From the NCBI GenBank assembly GCA_040768665.1, contig JAXGMN010000095.1, positions 1 through 26,253 of the forward strand: a stretch of 26,253 nt of DNA, written 5' to 3'. Positions 6,512 through 15,002 of this stretch are shown one piece after another. Position numbers and translations under genes: made by a program. Position 1 is the stretch's first letter, and each line of letters begins with the position of its first letter. The notes under the pieces are model-generated. The model was not told the DNA's origin. It made no database searches and was given only the letters and a program-made list of their open reading frames with translations. Source of the stretch: JABWBD01 sp040768665. GTDB lineage: Bacteria; Planctomycetota; Planctomycetia; Pirellulales; Thermoguttaceae.

Positions 6512-8146
6512 ATGCCAACACTTCTCACGATACGGAAACGTCTTGTCGGGTGGAGCCTGGCGGCTGCCATGATTGCCACAACCGGTTCGACGGCGCTTGC
6601 CCAGCAGAAGCGAGGTGCCGAGGAACCGCCGCGAGTCCAGATCGACCCTGAGGAAGCCAGCCAACGGTTGGCGGAACTGAGCGCAGCGTTTCGCGAGGTG
6701 GCAAAGGTCGCCCGTCCGAGCGTCGTTCAAATATCGGCGGAAAGCCGCCGGCGAAGAGGCGCACTCGGGGAGCGCGGATTCGACGGCGGACAGATGGATC
6801 CTGAGGAGTTCTTCCGTCGCTTTTTCGGTGAGGAGTTTCGCGGCGCCCCTTTCGATCCGCGGTCTCCCGGGCGAGACGGACAGGAAGATGAAGAACCAAG
6901 AAGCCCCCGCAGCCGGAGGCCACGGGGCTTCGAGCAGTACGATCTGCCCCAGAGAATCGGGGAGGCTAGCGGATGGATCTACGATAAGGACGGCCATGTC
7001 GTGACCAACAATCACGTCGTGGAAGACGCCGACACGATCGTCGTCCGTTTCCTCGACGAATCGGAAGCCAAGGCGACGCTCGTGGGTTCGGATCCGAACA
7101 CCGATATTGCCGTGCTCAAGGTCGAAAAGAAGGGCCTGACCCCCGCCAAGCTCGCCCGGGAGGCGGTGGAGCCGGGCGACATCGTCCTGGCGATTGGTGC
7201 GCCCTTTGAGTACGCCTTCTCGGTCAGCCAGGGCATCGTTTCCGCAACGAACCGCCGGGTCGGAATCCTCGGGCCCGGCGGGTACGAGAGCTTCATCCAG
7301 ACCGATGCGGCAATCAACCCCGGGAATTCCGGCGGCCCGCTGGTCAATGTTCGCGGGAACGTTGTTGGAATGAGTACGGCGATTGCCACCCGGAGCGGTT
7401 CGTTTTCGGGTATCGGGTTTGCCATCCCTGCGGACATGATTCAAGACGTCGTCGAACAGTTGATCCGCACCGGGAAAGTGCAGCGAGGCTATCTCGGCGC
7501 CTTCATCAGCGACGACCGGGAACTCTTGGAGAGCTTCGGGGCGAAAAACGGAGTGCTGGTCGAAGACGTGATCGCCGGAAGTCCCGCCGAGAAAGCGGGG
7601 CTGAAGGGCGGCGATGTGATCCTCCAGATCGAAGGCCGCGAAGTTCAATCCGCAGCGGAGTTGCGCCGTGCCATTGCAGCAACGCCTCCGGGCACCGGAA
7701 TCCGCGTGCAGGCGCTGCGCGATGGAAAGAAGACAACCTTCAACGTGGAGCTCGTCGAATTGCCCCAGGGCGGCATCATGGGCGGGCAAGACGCTCGCGA
7801 AGACCAGCGCGAGGAGCCCGAGGAAGAGCCGAAAAAGGAGGTCGGCGAGGCGCTTCAGAAGCTCGGGCTGGAACAACTGAGGACGATGACTCCCCAGTTT
7901 GCCGATCAGCAAGACATGGAATTCTCCAAAGGGGTCGTCGTTCTCGAAGTGCGGCCGCGGAGCGTTGCCGCCGCGGAAGGGATCTCCGAAGGAGATATCA
8001 TCACGCAAGTGTCGGGGCAGGGGATCAGCGATCTTGAAGGCCTCAACTCCGCGATGGACAAAGCGGATCTGAAGCGAGGCGTACGGCTCCGCATCCGAAC
8101 GGCCGAGGGAATCGCCAGGTTCGTCCTGCTCAGGCTCAACGAGTAG
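6512..8146 (+). CDS. HtrA/DegP-family periplasmic serine protease with two PDZ domains
   Basis: The product is 544 residues, with AAGGAG 7 bases before the ATG. A signal peptide (about residues 1-30, ending ALAQQ) is followed by a chymotrypsin-like protease. The catalytic triad is H168 in VTNNHVVEDA, D198 in DPNTDIAVLKV and S273 in NPGNSGGPLV. A long charged loop (about 75-150) precedes the histidine, as in the DegP LA loop, but is unusually arginine- and acid-rich. PDZ1 lies at about 325-415. A very acidic linker (about 425-450, EEPEEEPKKE) leads to PDZ2 at about 455-540, with ISEGDIITQVSGQGISDLEG. The enzyme should degrade or refold damaged envelope proteins. Length and domain order are normal for DegP-type members. 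It has its own upstream gap of about 260 bases, but I could not pick a convincing envelope-stress promoter there. Confidence 0.95.
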   Translation: MPTLLTIRKRLVGWSLAAAMIATTGSTALAQQKRGAEEPPRVQIDPEEASQRLAELSAAFREVAKVARPSVVQISAESRRRRGALGERGFDGGQMDPEEFFRRFFGEEFRGAPFDPRSPGRDGQEDEEPRSPRSRRPRGFEQYDLPQRIGEASGWIYDKDGHVVTNNHVVEDADTIVVRFLDESEAKATLVGSDPNTDIAVLKVEKKGLTPAKLAREAVEPGDIVLAIGAPFEYAFSVSQGIVSATNRRVGILGPGGYESFIQTDAAINPGNSGGPLVNVRGNVVGMSTAIATRSGSFSGIGFAIPADMIQDVVEQLIRTGKVQRGYLGAFISDDRELLESFGAKNGVLVEDVIAGSPAEKAGLKGGDVILQIEGREVQSAAELRRAIAATPPGTGIRVQALRDGKKTTFNVELVELPQGGIMGGQDAREDQREEPEEEPKKEVGEALQKLGLEQLRTMTPQFADQQDMEFSKGVVVLEVRPRSVAAAEGISEGDIITQVSGQGISDLEGLNSAMDKADLKRGVRLRIRTAEGIARFVLLRLNE

Positions 8147-8174
8147 CTTCGCAAAGACTTACCGCAGGCAGGTC

Positions 8175-8195
8175 CCGCCGACGCGTAGTCGGCGG
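8175..8195 (+). terminator. hairpin downstream of the HtrA gene
   Basis: CCGCCGAC at 8175-8182 and GTCGGCGG at 8188-8195 form a perfect 8-bp stem with a GCGTA loop, 28 bases past the HtrA stop. Only a short T-run (GTTTCC) follows a few bases later, so termination strength is uncertain. Position and stability make it the best terminator candidate in the gap. Confidence 0.5.
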
Positions 8196-8309
8196 TGGCG
8201 TTTCCAGTTTGAGAACGATTGCGAGCGCGACTGGTTTCTTGGCGGAACCCGGGTATAACAACGGGATACGGCGCCAAGCGCCACCCTTGAACTCCGCCAG
8301 GTTTCCGCA

Positions 8310-9200
8310 ATGACGCTCGAAACGAAAGACCGGCAGAATCTCCTGGCCGTCAATTTAGGGCTGGGCGCCAACGGTTTGCTGGCTGTGCTTAAAACGGTGG
8401 TCGGCATATTCGGCCATTCGCCTGCGCTCTTGGCCGATGGGATCAACTCCACGTCCGACGTGGCTTACCTCGTCGTGGTCCGAATCTTCATGGGCCAGGC
8501 ACGGCTGCCGCCCGACCGGGAACACCCCTACGGTCATCGTCAACTCGAGAGCATCGCCGCGCTGATCGTCGGCGCTTTCGTCATTACCACGGCCGTGGCA
8601 ATCTTCTGGACGGCGGTCAACAACGTGTATGAGCTGATCTCGGGCGAGAGCAGCTTCGGAGGTGCGGGCGAGCTGGCCTTGTGGGTGGCGCTGTTTACAA
8701 TCGTCCTGAAGATCGTGCTCGTCGTTTTCACCCGGGAGATCGGCCGGAAGACCGGGAGCCTCGCTGTCCAGGCGCTCGCCGCGGACCACCGCAACGACAT
8801 CTTTTCGATCACCGCCGCTGCGCTGGGCATCGTTCTCGGCCGCGCCGGTTACCCGTGGTTCGACCCCTTGGCAGCGGCGCTGGTGGCGCTGGTGATTCTC
8901 TACACGGGGATCGGCATCCTACGCGACTCGTCGACCGACCTGATGGATATCCTAGCCGGCGAGTCGACCTTCCGGCGCGTCCGCGAACTCGTCGCGCAGG
9001 TACCGGGCGTGGAAGTGGTCGAGGAGGTCCATGTCCACCGCATCGGGATCTACTTGCTGGTGGAGGTGATTATCGGCGTCGACGGGGCGCTTTCGGTCAC
9101 CGCCGGTGACGAGATCGCCAGTCGCGTCGAAGATTGCCTGCACGAACACCTCGAGTATGTGCGACGTGTTTCGGTGCACTATCATCCGACGAGCGAGTAG
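8310..9200 (+). CDS. cation diffusion facilitator transporter, probably manganese-type
   Basis: The product is 296 residues with about six membrane helices and a C-terminal cytoplasmic alpha/beta domain (about 205-296, ending HVHRIGIYLLVEVIIGVD and VRRVSVHYHP), the full CDF layout. The transport-site residues are readable. Helix 2 has N46-x3-D50 in LADGINSTSD, and helix 5 has D159-x3-D163 in ADHRND. Zinc exporters normally show H or D at the first position of helix 2 and H in helix 5. An N-D-D-D set is, to my knowledge, the pattern of MntE-like manganese exporters. EHPYGHRQLES, a family hallmark, follows helix 2. The protein should export a divalent metal, most likely Mn(II), from the cytoplasm in exchange for protons. 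The ribosome site is weak (AGG). No metal regulator is adjacent. Confidence 0.92.
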   Translation: MTLETKDRQNLLAVNLGLGANGLLAVLKTVVGIFGHSPALLADGINSTSDVAYLVVVRIFMGQARLPPDREHPYGHRQLESIAALIVGAFVITTAVAIFWTAVNNVYELISGESSFGGAGELALWVALFTIVLKIVLVVFTREIGRKTGSLAVQALAADHRNDIFSITAAALGIVLGRAGYPWFDPLAAALVALVILYTGIGILRDSSTDLMDILAGESTFRRVRELVAQVPGVEVVEEVHVHRIGIYLLVEVIIGVDGALSVTAGDEIASRVEDCLHEHLEYVRRVSVHYHPTSE

Positions 9201-9299
9201 CTTCGACCCAGGGTGATAGACGTTTTTCCCCGGCTGACGCTCCGCAATCTCCCCCTGTTCTGGCGACTTGAGGCCGTCCGTTCCCAACTTCCGCCAACG

Positions 9300-9334
9300 A
9301 CAAATGGCGAATGACCAAGGACAAATGACAATCC
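9300..9334. repeat. degenerate heptanucleotide tandem repeat
   Basis: Five consecutive 7-base units run from 9300: two are exactly ACAAATG (9300-9306 and 9321-9327), and the others (GCGAATG, ACCAAGG, ACAATCC) are related. The block lies in the 223-base gap between the CDF and RND genes. It resembles the short tandemly repeated heptamers known from cyanobacterial genomes. The rest of the gap holds nothing I can name. Confidence 0.5.
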
Positions 9335-9423
9335 GATAGTGCCGTTCTTGACGATAAGCAGACTGCGGCAGCTTGTCGCGCCCCGTTTCCCGCCAGCGAT
9401 TAGCTACCCCGTACGATCTGTTG

Positions 9424-11832
9424 ATGAAAACGTCCCATTCTGCCCCACCCGCATTCTTCGCCCGCAACGCCTTCCGCGTCCTTCTGGTCGTCGCTTTCTT
9501 GTCGCCCTTTTTTCTCGTCGGGACGCGCCGGGCCCTCTGGAGCAACAAGAACGACGTAAAGAGTTGGCTGCCAAGCGCGTATGAGGAGACCGCCACTTTC
9601 CACTGGTACCGGTCTCACTTCGAGAGCGACATGTTCATCCTGGCAAGCTGGGAAGATTGTACGCTCGACAGTCCGGCACTTGAGTTGTTGGCCAGGAAGT
9701 TGCTGCCGCCGGAAAGCGACCTGGAGCGGGACGACAAACCGCGGTTTTTCAGCACGGCGACGACGGGACGCCGCCTGCTGGACGTGCTCGTCGAGCAGGG
9801 AGTCGATCGGCAGGCAGCCATTGAACGATTGAAGGGCTTCGTGATCGGCCGCGATGGGAACCAGACCTGTTTGGTCCTCACCGTGCGGCCGGAGGCCGAG
9901 TCGGAGTGGGAGCGAGAGGTTGCCGAGGGCAAACACCCCCGGCAGAAGTTCCTCCACGCGGTGGTCGAACGGGTCTACCACGTGGCGGAGACCGAGTGTG
10001 CGATCGCGCGTGACGAACTGCATCTGGGCGGCCCGCCCGTGGATAACGTGGCAATCGATCAGGAGGGTGAGCGGACGCTCCTAAAGCTCGCGGGAGTATC
10101 GGGGGTGGTCGGGCTGGTGTTGTCGTGGTGGTGCCTGCGGAGTTGGACGCTGACCGCGATGGTGTTCACGACGGCCCTTTTCAGCGCCGGCCTGGGAATG
10201 GCGATCGTCCATTTTTCCGGGGCCAAGATGAACGCCATCCTCTTGACGATGCCGTCGCTGGTGTATGTGGCGGCGACCTCGGGGGCAATTCATTTGGCGA
10301 ACTACTACCGCGATGCCATACGCGAACACGGGATTGTAGGCGCACCGGATCGGGCCGTGGCCAATGCCTGGCTCCCGCTGGCCCTGGCCACGGGTACGAC
10401 GGCGGTGGGGCTCGCCTCGCTGGGGATCAGCGAGTTGGTGCCGATCAAAATGTTCGGCGTCTACTCGGCCTTCGGCGTCGTGGCGAGTCTCGTGTTGCTC
10501 TGCTTCTACATGCCGGCCTTGCTGCAGTTCTGGCCGCTGGCCGGACTGGTCGACGACGGCGGCGACTCGCGGAGGCTGGATCCGGGGCAGTCGCCTCGCT
10601 GGCGCGGCGTAGGCGAGTTCATCATCCGCCACAACGGATGGGTAACCGCCGGCTGCCTGGTTCTGCTCGCCATCGGCGCTTACGGCGCGACCAAGGTCGA
10701 GACGTCGGTGAAGCTGATGCGGCTCTTTTCGCCCGAGGCACGACTCCTCCACGACTACGCATGGCTCGAGGAGAATCTGGGGCCGCTGGTGCCGATGGAG
10801 GTGGTCCTGCGGGTGGACACCGAGAAGTGCTCGCTGGACATGCTCGACCAGATCGAGTTGGTTGCGCAGGTCCGCGACCGGCTTGCGACGTTGGACCAGG
10901 TGGGAAGCGCCCTGGCGGCACCGACGTTTATCCGCGACTTGCCCCGGCGCGCCGGTTTCATCGAGCGGCGGACTTGGATTGTTCAACTCAATCGCCACCG
11001 CGACAAACTGAGCGATTTTTTCCAGGTCGACGGGGGCGAGACTCTTTGGCGGGTGAGCGCCCGGGTGAACGCCTTGAGCGACGTCGATTACGGCCGGTTT
11101 GTCGACGAATTGAAGAGGGCCGTCGAGCCGCTCCTCGACGAACACCGAAGCCAAGGGGTCGAGGGACTCGTTGCAACGTACACCGGGCTCGTCCCCCTGA
11201 TCTACAAGGCTCAGCATTCGCTGCTGGACGGGCTGATCCTGGGCTTTGTCGGCGATCTGATCCTCATCGGCATCGCCATGGTGCTCCTGATGCGGAACTG
11301 GTCGGCCGGTTTGCTCCTGATAGTCCCGAGCATTTTCCCGATCGCCATTATTTTCGGCGCGATGGGGTTGTGGGGGGTCGTGGTGGACGTCGGCACGGTC
11401 ATGACGCCTGCGGTGGCCTTGGGAGTGACCGTGGACGACGCCATCCATTTCATGCTGTGGTGCCGGCACGGCGAACAGCGGGGCATGGATCGGCGGGGGG
11501 CGATCATGTTTGCCTACGAGGATTGCGCGCGAGCGATTTACCAGAGTTGGGCAGTCATCGGTCTGGGATTGTTCGCGTTCGCGTTCAGTTCGTTTGTGCC
11601 CACACAGCGGTTCGGATACCTGATGTTGGCCATGTTGACGGCTTCGGCGGTCGGCAATCTGGTTTTCCTGCCGTCGTTGCTGGCCGGACCGCTGGGCCAT
11701 CTCTTCTGGCGAGGCCCCCAAAAGCCCGCCGAGGATCATCCGGTGCCCGCTCCTCATACGGCGAAGCCGGCGAAATCCGCGTGGCCGAACCTGCATCCTT
11801 CTCACCCATACCGCGGCTTCCGCGGTTTCTAG
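9424..11832 (+). CDS. RND/MMPL-family transporter
   Basis: The product is 802 residues from the ATG at 9424. The open frame reaches a TTG at 9373, but that start has no support and the ATG places the first helix at the usual depth. The layout is the duplicated RND form. Helix 1 is at about 15-35 and a large extracytoplasmic domain runs to about 215. Five helices follow (about 220-385, with GTTAVGLASLGISELVPIK), then helix 7 (about 400-425), a second extracytoplasmic domain to about 595, and the last five helices. GVTVDDAIHFMLW (D671, D672) is the charged motif of the second helix bundle. These proteins use the proton gradient to move lipids or other hydrophobic molecules to the outer envelope. 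The substrate is unknown; single-gene MMPL-like members are often linked to lipid export. The C-terminal tail is basic and glycine-rich. Confidence 0.9.
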   Translation: MKTSHSAPPAFFARNAFRVLLVVAFLSPFFLVGTRRALWSNKNDVKSWLPSAYEETATFHWYRSHFESDMFILASWEDCTLDSPALELLARKLLPPESDLERDDKPRFFSTATTGRRLLDVLVEQGVDRQAAIERLKGFVIGRDGNQTCLVLTVRPEAESEWEREVAEGKHPRQKFLHAVVERVYHVAETECAIARDELHLGGPPVDNVAIDQEGERTLLKLAGVSGVVGLVLSWWCLRSWTLTAMVFTTALFSAGLGMAIVHFSGAKMNAILLTMPSLVYVAATSGAIHLANYYRDAIREHGIVGAPDRAVANAWLPLALATGTTAVGLASLGISELVPIKMFGVYSAFGVVASLVLLCFYMPALLQFWPLAGLVDDGGDSRRLDPGQSPRWRGVGEFIIRHNGWVTAGCLVLLAIGAYGATKVETSVKLMRLFSPEARLLHDYAWLEENLGPLVPMEVVLRVDTEKCSLDMLDQIELVAQVRDRLATLDQVGSALAAPTFIRDLPRRAGFIERRTWIVQLNRHRDKLSDFFQVDGGETLWRVSARVNALSDVDYGRFVDELKRAVEPLLDEHRSQGVEGLVATYTGLVPLIYKAQHSLLDGLILGFVGDLILIGIAMVLLMRNWSAGLLLIVPSIFPIAIIFGAMGLWGVVVDVGTVMTPAVALGVTVDDAIHFMLWCRHGEQRGMDRRGAIMFAYEDCARAIYQSWAVIGLGLFAFAFSSFVPTQRFGYLMLAMLTASAVGNLVFLPSLLAGPLGHLFWRGPQKPAEDHPVPAPHTAKPAKSAWPNLHPSHPYRGFRGF

Positions 11833-11914
11833 AGCCGGTTTCAGAACCTCTCTCAGCTCCCGGACGGCCCGGCGGTGGGAGGCCGTCAATGGGTTCAAGG
11901 CAAGCCGGCGGTCG

Positions 11915-11944
11915 TTTCCGCGGATTGGCCATCCGGCATATAAT
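11915..11944 (+). promoter_or_regulatory. candidate promoter for the PQQ lipoprotein gene
   Basis: A perfect TATAAT lies at 11939-11944, with a poor -35 (TTTCCG, 11915-11920) 18 bases upstream. A start near 11951 would give a leader of about 140 bases before the GTG at 12090. That leader holds two small hairpins: ACAGGA/TCCTGT (11987-12003) and GCCCC/GGGGC (12014-12026). Confidence 0.4.
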
Positions 11945-12089
11945 CCGAGTACATGCCGCCATGCTTCGCAGGCCGGACTTGGTTCGACAGGAGGGCATCC
12001 TGTGCCTGGTTGAGCCCCACAGGGGCCGCCCCCCCTTGAAAGCCTGCCCGCACGGCGCCCGTAAACCCACAGCCCGGAGAGATGAGCCC

Positions 12090-13475
12090 GTGAGAGCAAC
12101 TGCCGTCAAGATTGTCTGGTCGAATCTGGTCACCATTGCAGCGCTTGCGACGTCGGGCTGCATGAATGAATCGCCATCGGCGAATTCGCCGGAGAGATCC
12201 CACCCGCAGCAGGAACTGGCGACAGGTGTTTCGGCATCCCATGCGCAGGCGTCTTCGGCGCCCGCGGAGTCGGCAACTGCTCCATCGTCCTCCGGCCCCT
12301 GCTTCTGGCCGCGTTTCCACGGCCCGGAAGGCCGAAATCTCTCTCGCGACACCGGGCTGATGAAGAAGTGGCCTGACGACGGACCTCCCCTGGTGTGGAA
12401 GGCCTCGGGGATTGGAATGGGCTATGCAAGCGTAACGATTGCGGAGGGGCGGATCTATACGGACGGGAATATCGGCGAGAAGACCGTCGTAACGGCGCTC
12501 GACATGGACGGCTGCACTGTGTGGCGGGCGGAGAACGGCCCGGCATGGACCAAGTCCTACGAAGGCACGCGCGGGACTCCCACGGTCGACGGAAGCCGCG
12601 TCTACCACGAAAGCCCGCTGGGCGAGGTCATCTGCCTGGACGCCGCGAGCGGAAAGAAGATCTGGAGTGTCAACATCCTCGACAAGTTCGGCGGAAAGAA
12701 CATCCAGTGGGCGCTTGCCGAGTCGGTCCTGATCGACGGCGATCGTGTGATCTGCTGTCCCGGGGGGCCCAACGTAAGTGTCGTGGCTCTCGACAAGCAG
12801 ACCGGCGAGACTGTCTGGAAAGCAAGATCGACCGGCGATCTGGCCGGATACAGCTCCCCGGCACTGGCCGAATACGGCGGCCTGCGAATGATCGTGACGA
12901 TGAACGCCAAGGCGGTGATCGGAGTCAATGCCGACAACGGGGATTTGCTCTGGCGGCACGGGCATGAAACGGAGTACGACGTCAATGCCATGATGCCGCT
13001 GTGCCTCGACGGCCATGTCTTTTTCAGCACCGGGTACGGCAGCGGCTCGGAACTGCTGAAAGTCCATGTCGATGGGCAGAAAGCGAGCGTCGAGCAGGTC
13101 TGGGAATCGAAAGAACTCGACAACCACCACGGCGGTGTGGTGCTGGTCGACGGATATCTGTACGGTGCATCGCACAGCGCCAATCGCGGGCAGTGGATCT
13201 GCCTGGACTGGAAGACCGGCAAGAAAAGGTATGCCGAGCGGGGCGTTGGCAAGGGCTCGCTCACATACGCCGACGGAATGCTGTACACCATGAGCGAGCG
13301 GCGCGATGTGGGGCTGGTGGAGGCTACTCCAAACGCGCACCGAGTGGTCAGCGAATTCAAGCTTCCTTCCGGGGGCGAAGGCCCGACGTGGGCCCATCCG
13401 GTCGTCTGCGGCGGCAGGCTCTTCATCCGCCATGGAGACATCCTGTACGCGTACGAAGTGCAAGCCAAGCGATGA
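12090..13475 (+). CDS. PQQ-like beta-propeller lipoprotein (BamB-like)
   Basis: The product is 461 residues from a GTG at 12090, preceded by GGAG about 10 bases upstream. I chose it because it opens exactly with a lipoprotein signal: a basic start, the hydrophobic IVWSNLVTIAALATSGC, and a lipobox cysteine at residue 24. The frame is open far upstream, but only as a shadow of the RND gene. After a Ser/Pro-rich linker, from about residue 65 the chain is an eight-bladed-propeller type of PQQ repeats. Blade signatures include VICLDAASGKKIWSVNI, VVALDKQTGETVWKA, VIGVNADNGDLLWRHG and WICLDWKTGKKRYAE. No dehydrogenase active-site motif is seen, so it is more likely a binding or assembly scaffold than an enzyme. 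Its stop overlaps the next start (ATGA), so the two are translationally coupled. Confidence 0.88.
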   Translation: MRATAVKIVWSNLVTIAALATSGCMNESPSANSPERSHPQQELATGVSASHAQASSAPAESATAPSSSGPCFWPRFHGPEGRNLSRDTGLMKKWPDDGPPLVWKASGIGMGYASVTIAEGRIYTDGNIGEKTVVTALDMDGCTVWRAENGPAWTKSYEGTRGTPTVDGSRVYHESPLGEVICLDAASGKKIWSVNILDKFGGKNIQWALAESVLIDGDRVICCPGGPNVSVVALDKQTGETVWKARSTGDLAGYSSPALAEYGGLRMIVTMNAKAVIGVNADNGDLLWRHGHETEYDVNAMMPLCLDGHVFFSTGYGSGSELLKVHVDGQKASVEQVWESKELDNHHGGVVLVDGYLYGASHSANRGQWICLDWKTGKKRYAERGVGKGSLTYADGMLYTMSERRDVGLVEATPNAHRVVSEFKLPSGGEGPTWAHPVVCGGRLFIRHGDILYAYEVQAKR

Positions 13476-14503
13476 CGAATACGGAATCGACCAACTCGCC
13501 CCTGCCGGTCGGCAAGCTCCCCCCGGACTTGCTGAGCAGACTGTTGGCGAAATACACGTCGTCGGGCGGGCGCGTGCTGGTCGGGCCGGGAATCGGGCGG
13601 GATGCAGCGGTGGTCGACATGGGGGATCGGCTCTTGGTGGCGAAAACCGATCCGATCACCTTCACGGCGGATGAGATCGGCTGGTACGCGGTGCACGTCA
13701 ACGCGAACGACGTGGCCTGCTGCGGGGCCTGTCCGCGGTGGTTTCTCGCAGCCGTGCTGTTGCCCGCCGAAGGCACGACGCCGGAGATGGTCGAGAGAAT
13801 TTTTGCCCAGATCTCCGGGGCTTGCCGGGACTTGGGAATCGCCTTCTGCGGCGGGCACACCGAGGTTACGCACGGTCTGGCCCAACCGATCGTGGTCGGC
13901 CATCTGCTGGGCGAGGCGGATCCGAACTGCTATTTGACCTCCGCCGGTGCGCGCGCCGGCGATGCGGTCATTCTCACCAAGGGCTACGCGATCGAGGGGA
14001 CCGCGATCATCGCCCGTGAGAAGCGAAAGGAGTTGGGCGGCATCTTCTCGGAAGCAGAACTGGACCGGCTGGCCAACTTGATTCGGGAGCCGGGGATCAG
14101 CGTGGTCGAGGACGCACGCGTGGCGATGGGGGCCGGCGGAGTGCATGCCCTGCACGACCCGACCGAGGGCGGCGTCGCGACAGGGCTCTGGGAGTTGGCC
14201 GAGGCATCGGGGGTGGGCCTTAGGATCGAGGAGGATCGCATGCCCCTCATGCCGGAGTGCGAGCGGATCTGCCGGCATTTCGGACTCGATCCTTGGGGGT
14301 TGATTGCATCCGGATCGCTTTTGATCGCGGCAGACCAGGATCAGGCGGAGGCGATCATCGAGCGGCTGGATTCACGAGGCATTGCGGCGGCCGCGGTCGG
14401 CGAGATCGTTCCGGCCAGTCAGGGACGGCGGATCTGCTCGGCCAACGGAGCGTCGCGAGAGCTTCCGACGTTTGCCAGCGACGAACTGACGCGGCTGTTC
14501 TAG
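13472..14503 (+). CDS. AIR-synthase/HypE-like ATP-dependent enzyme
   Basis: The product is 343 residues, from the ATG that overlaps the upstream stop as ATGA. It has the PurM-like two-domain fold. The N-terminal half carries GPGIGRDAAVVDMGDRLLVA and TDPITF, the ATP/metal-binding strand-loop, then HVNANDVACCGA and GGHTEVT. The C-terminal half (from about 165) has GDAVILTKGYAIEGTAII and HDPTEGGVATGLWELAE. These motifs match the HypE/AIR-synthase-related group. True HypE ends in a cysteine that receives the thiocarboxamide; this protein ends in -LTRLF, so hydrogenase maturation is unlikely, and no other hyp or hydrogenase gene is near. The reaction is unknown, though phosphorylation or dehydration using ATP is expected for the fold. 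Coupling of a cytoplasmic enzyme to an exported lipoprotein is unusual. Confidence 0.88.
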   Translation: MTNTESTNSPLPVGKLPPDLLSRLLAKYTSSGGRVLVGPGIGRDAAVVDMGDRLLVAKTDPITFTADEIGWYAVHVNANDVACCGACPRWFLAAVLLPAEGTTPEMVERIFAQISGACRDLGIAFCGGHTEVTHGLAQPIVVGHLLGEADPNCYLTSAGARAGDAVILTKGYAIEGTAIIAREKRKELGGIFSEAELDRLANLIREPGISVVEDARVAMGAGGVHALHDPTEGGVATGLWELAEASGVGLRIEEDRMPLMPECERICRHFGLDPWGLIASGSLLIAADQDQAEAIIERLDSRGIAAAAVGEIVPASQGRRICSANGASRELPTFASDELTRLF

Positions 14504-14512
14504 AACCTAGAA
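14498..14512. terminator. palindrome carrying the stop codons of two converging genes
   Basis: TTCTAG-AAC-CTAGAA is a perfect 6-bp inverted repeat. It contains the TAG stop of the plus-strand gene (14501-14503) and, on the other strand, the TAG stop of the minus-strand gene (14507-14509). Both proteins therefore end in Leu-Phe. It may help end transcription in both directions, though it has no U-tract. Confidence 0.35.
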
Positions 14513-14941
14513 GAGCTCCAGGATGTGCTCGCCGTTGTGAGCCGGATTGCCCGTGAGACGGCGGCCCGGTAGATCGACGACCAGATCGAGCATTTCCAGG
14601 GGTATCTGGCCGACGAGAACCGGCACGTCGTCCGGAACTTCCATTACGTCCACGGAACAGAAGCGTTCCGCAATGGTCAATCGAACTGCCTCATAGACGG
14701 AAACAGGTCCAACGCCGCGCGTCGATTTTGCACGTTTTTCGTAGACTTTTTTCAAGCCAAGCTCGCGGATAAGGCGGCTCGGCAAGGCAAGGGTCGTTGC
14801 TCCCGTATCGACCAGTGCGTCAGCAACGGTGGTTCGACGAACGTCGGCTGGCGAACGCGACCCTCGCTCAACTTCGACAAGGTCGCCCAAGTTCTCGACC
14901 GTCACTTCCGCCAGAACGCGTCCCATGGTGGTCTCCATCAT
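14507..14941 (-). CDS. small retropepsin-like aspartyl protease-family protein
   Basis: The product is 144 residues. AGGAG lies 5 bases before the first of two adjacent ATGs (8 before the second). The key motif is ALVDTGATTLALPSRLI, with D45-T-G-A, the active-site loop of single-domain, retropepsin-like (clan AA) aspartic proteases. These work as dimers, each subunit giving one aspartate. The later hydrophobic VPVLVGQIPLEMLDLVVDLP fits the conserved LGxxxL strand-helix near the C-terminus of this family. There is no signal peptide, so it should act in the cytoplasm. Length is typical for bacterial members. Its stop is three bases from that of the converging AIR-synthase-like gene. The physiological substrate is unknown and proteolytic activity has been little tested in this group. 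Confidence 0.85.
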   Translation of the reverse strand: MMETTMGRVLAEVTVENLGDLVEVERGSRSPADVRRTTVADALVDTGATTLALPSRLIRELGLKKVYEKRAKSTRGVGPVSVYEAVRLTIAERFCSVDVMEVPDDVPVLVGQIPLEMLDLVVDLPGRRLTGNPAHNGEHILELF

Positions 14942-15002
14942 TATTTCTCCTGCCAGCCGCGCTTCTTAGTCTTAGCTTAGCTTTTAGAAGCCCTAACAAA
15001 AC

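Noticed and set aside
9300..9334. Short repeat block as a CRISPR fragment
   Set aside because: Units are 7 bases, contiguous and degenerate, with no spacers and no cas genes.
9373..9423. TTG start extending the RND transporter by 17 residues
   Set aside because: No ribosome site, and the extra residues do not resemble the family N-terminus.
10125..12089. Upstream extension making a single frame of more than 1100 codons into the PQQ lipoprotein
   Set aside because: The upstream part is an Arg/Gly-rich shadow of the RND gene. The lipoprotein signal and ribosome site fix the start at 12090; an in-frame ATG at 11961 would bury the lipobox.
13472..14503. Naming the AIR-synthase-like protein as hydrogenase factor HypE
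   Set aside because: It lacks the C-terminal cysteine and no hydrogenase or hyp gene is present.
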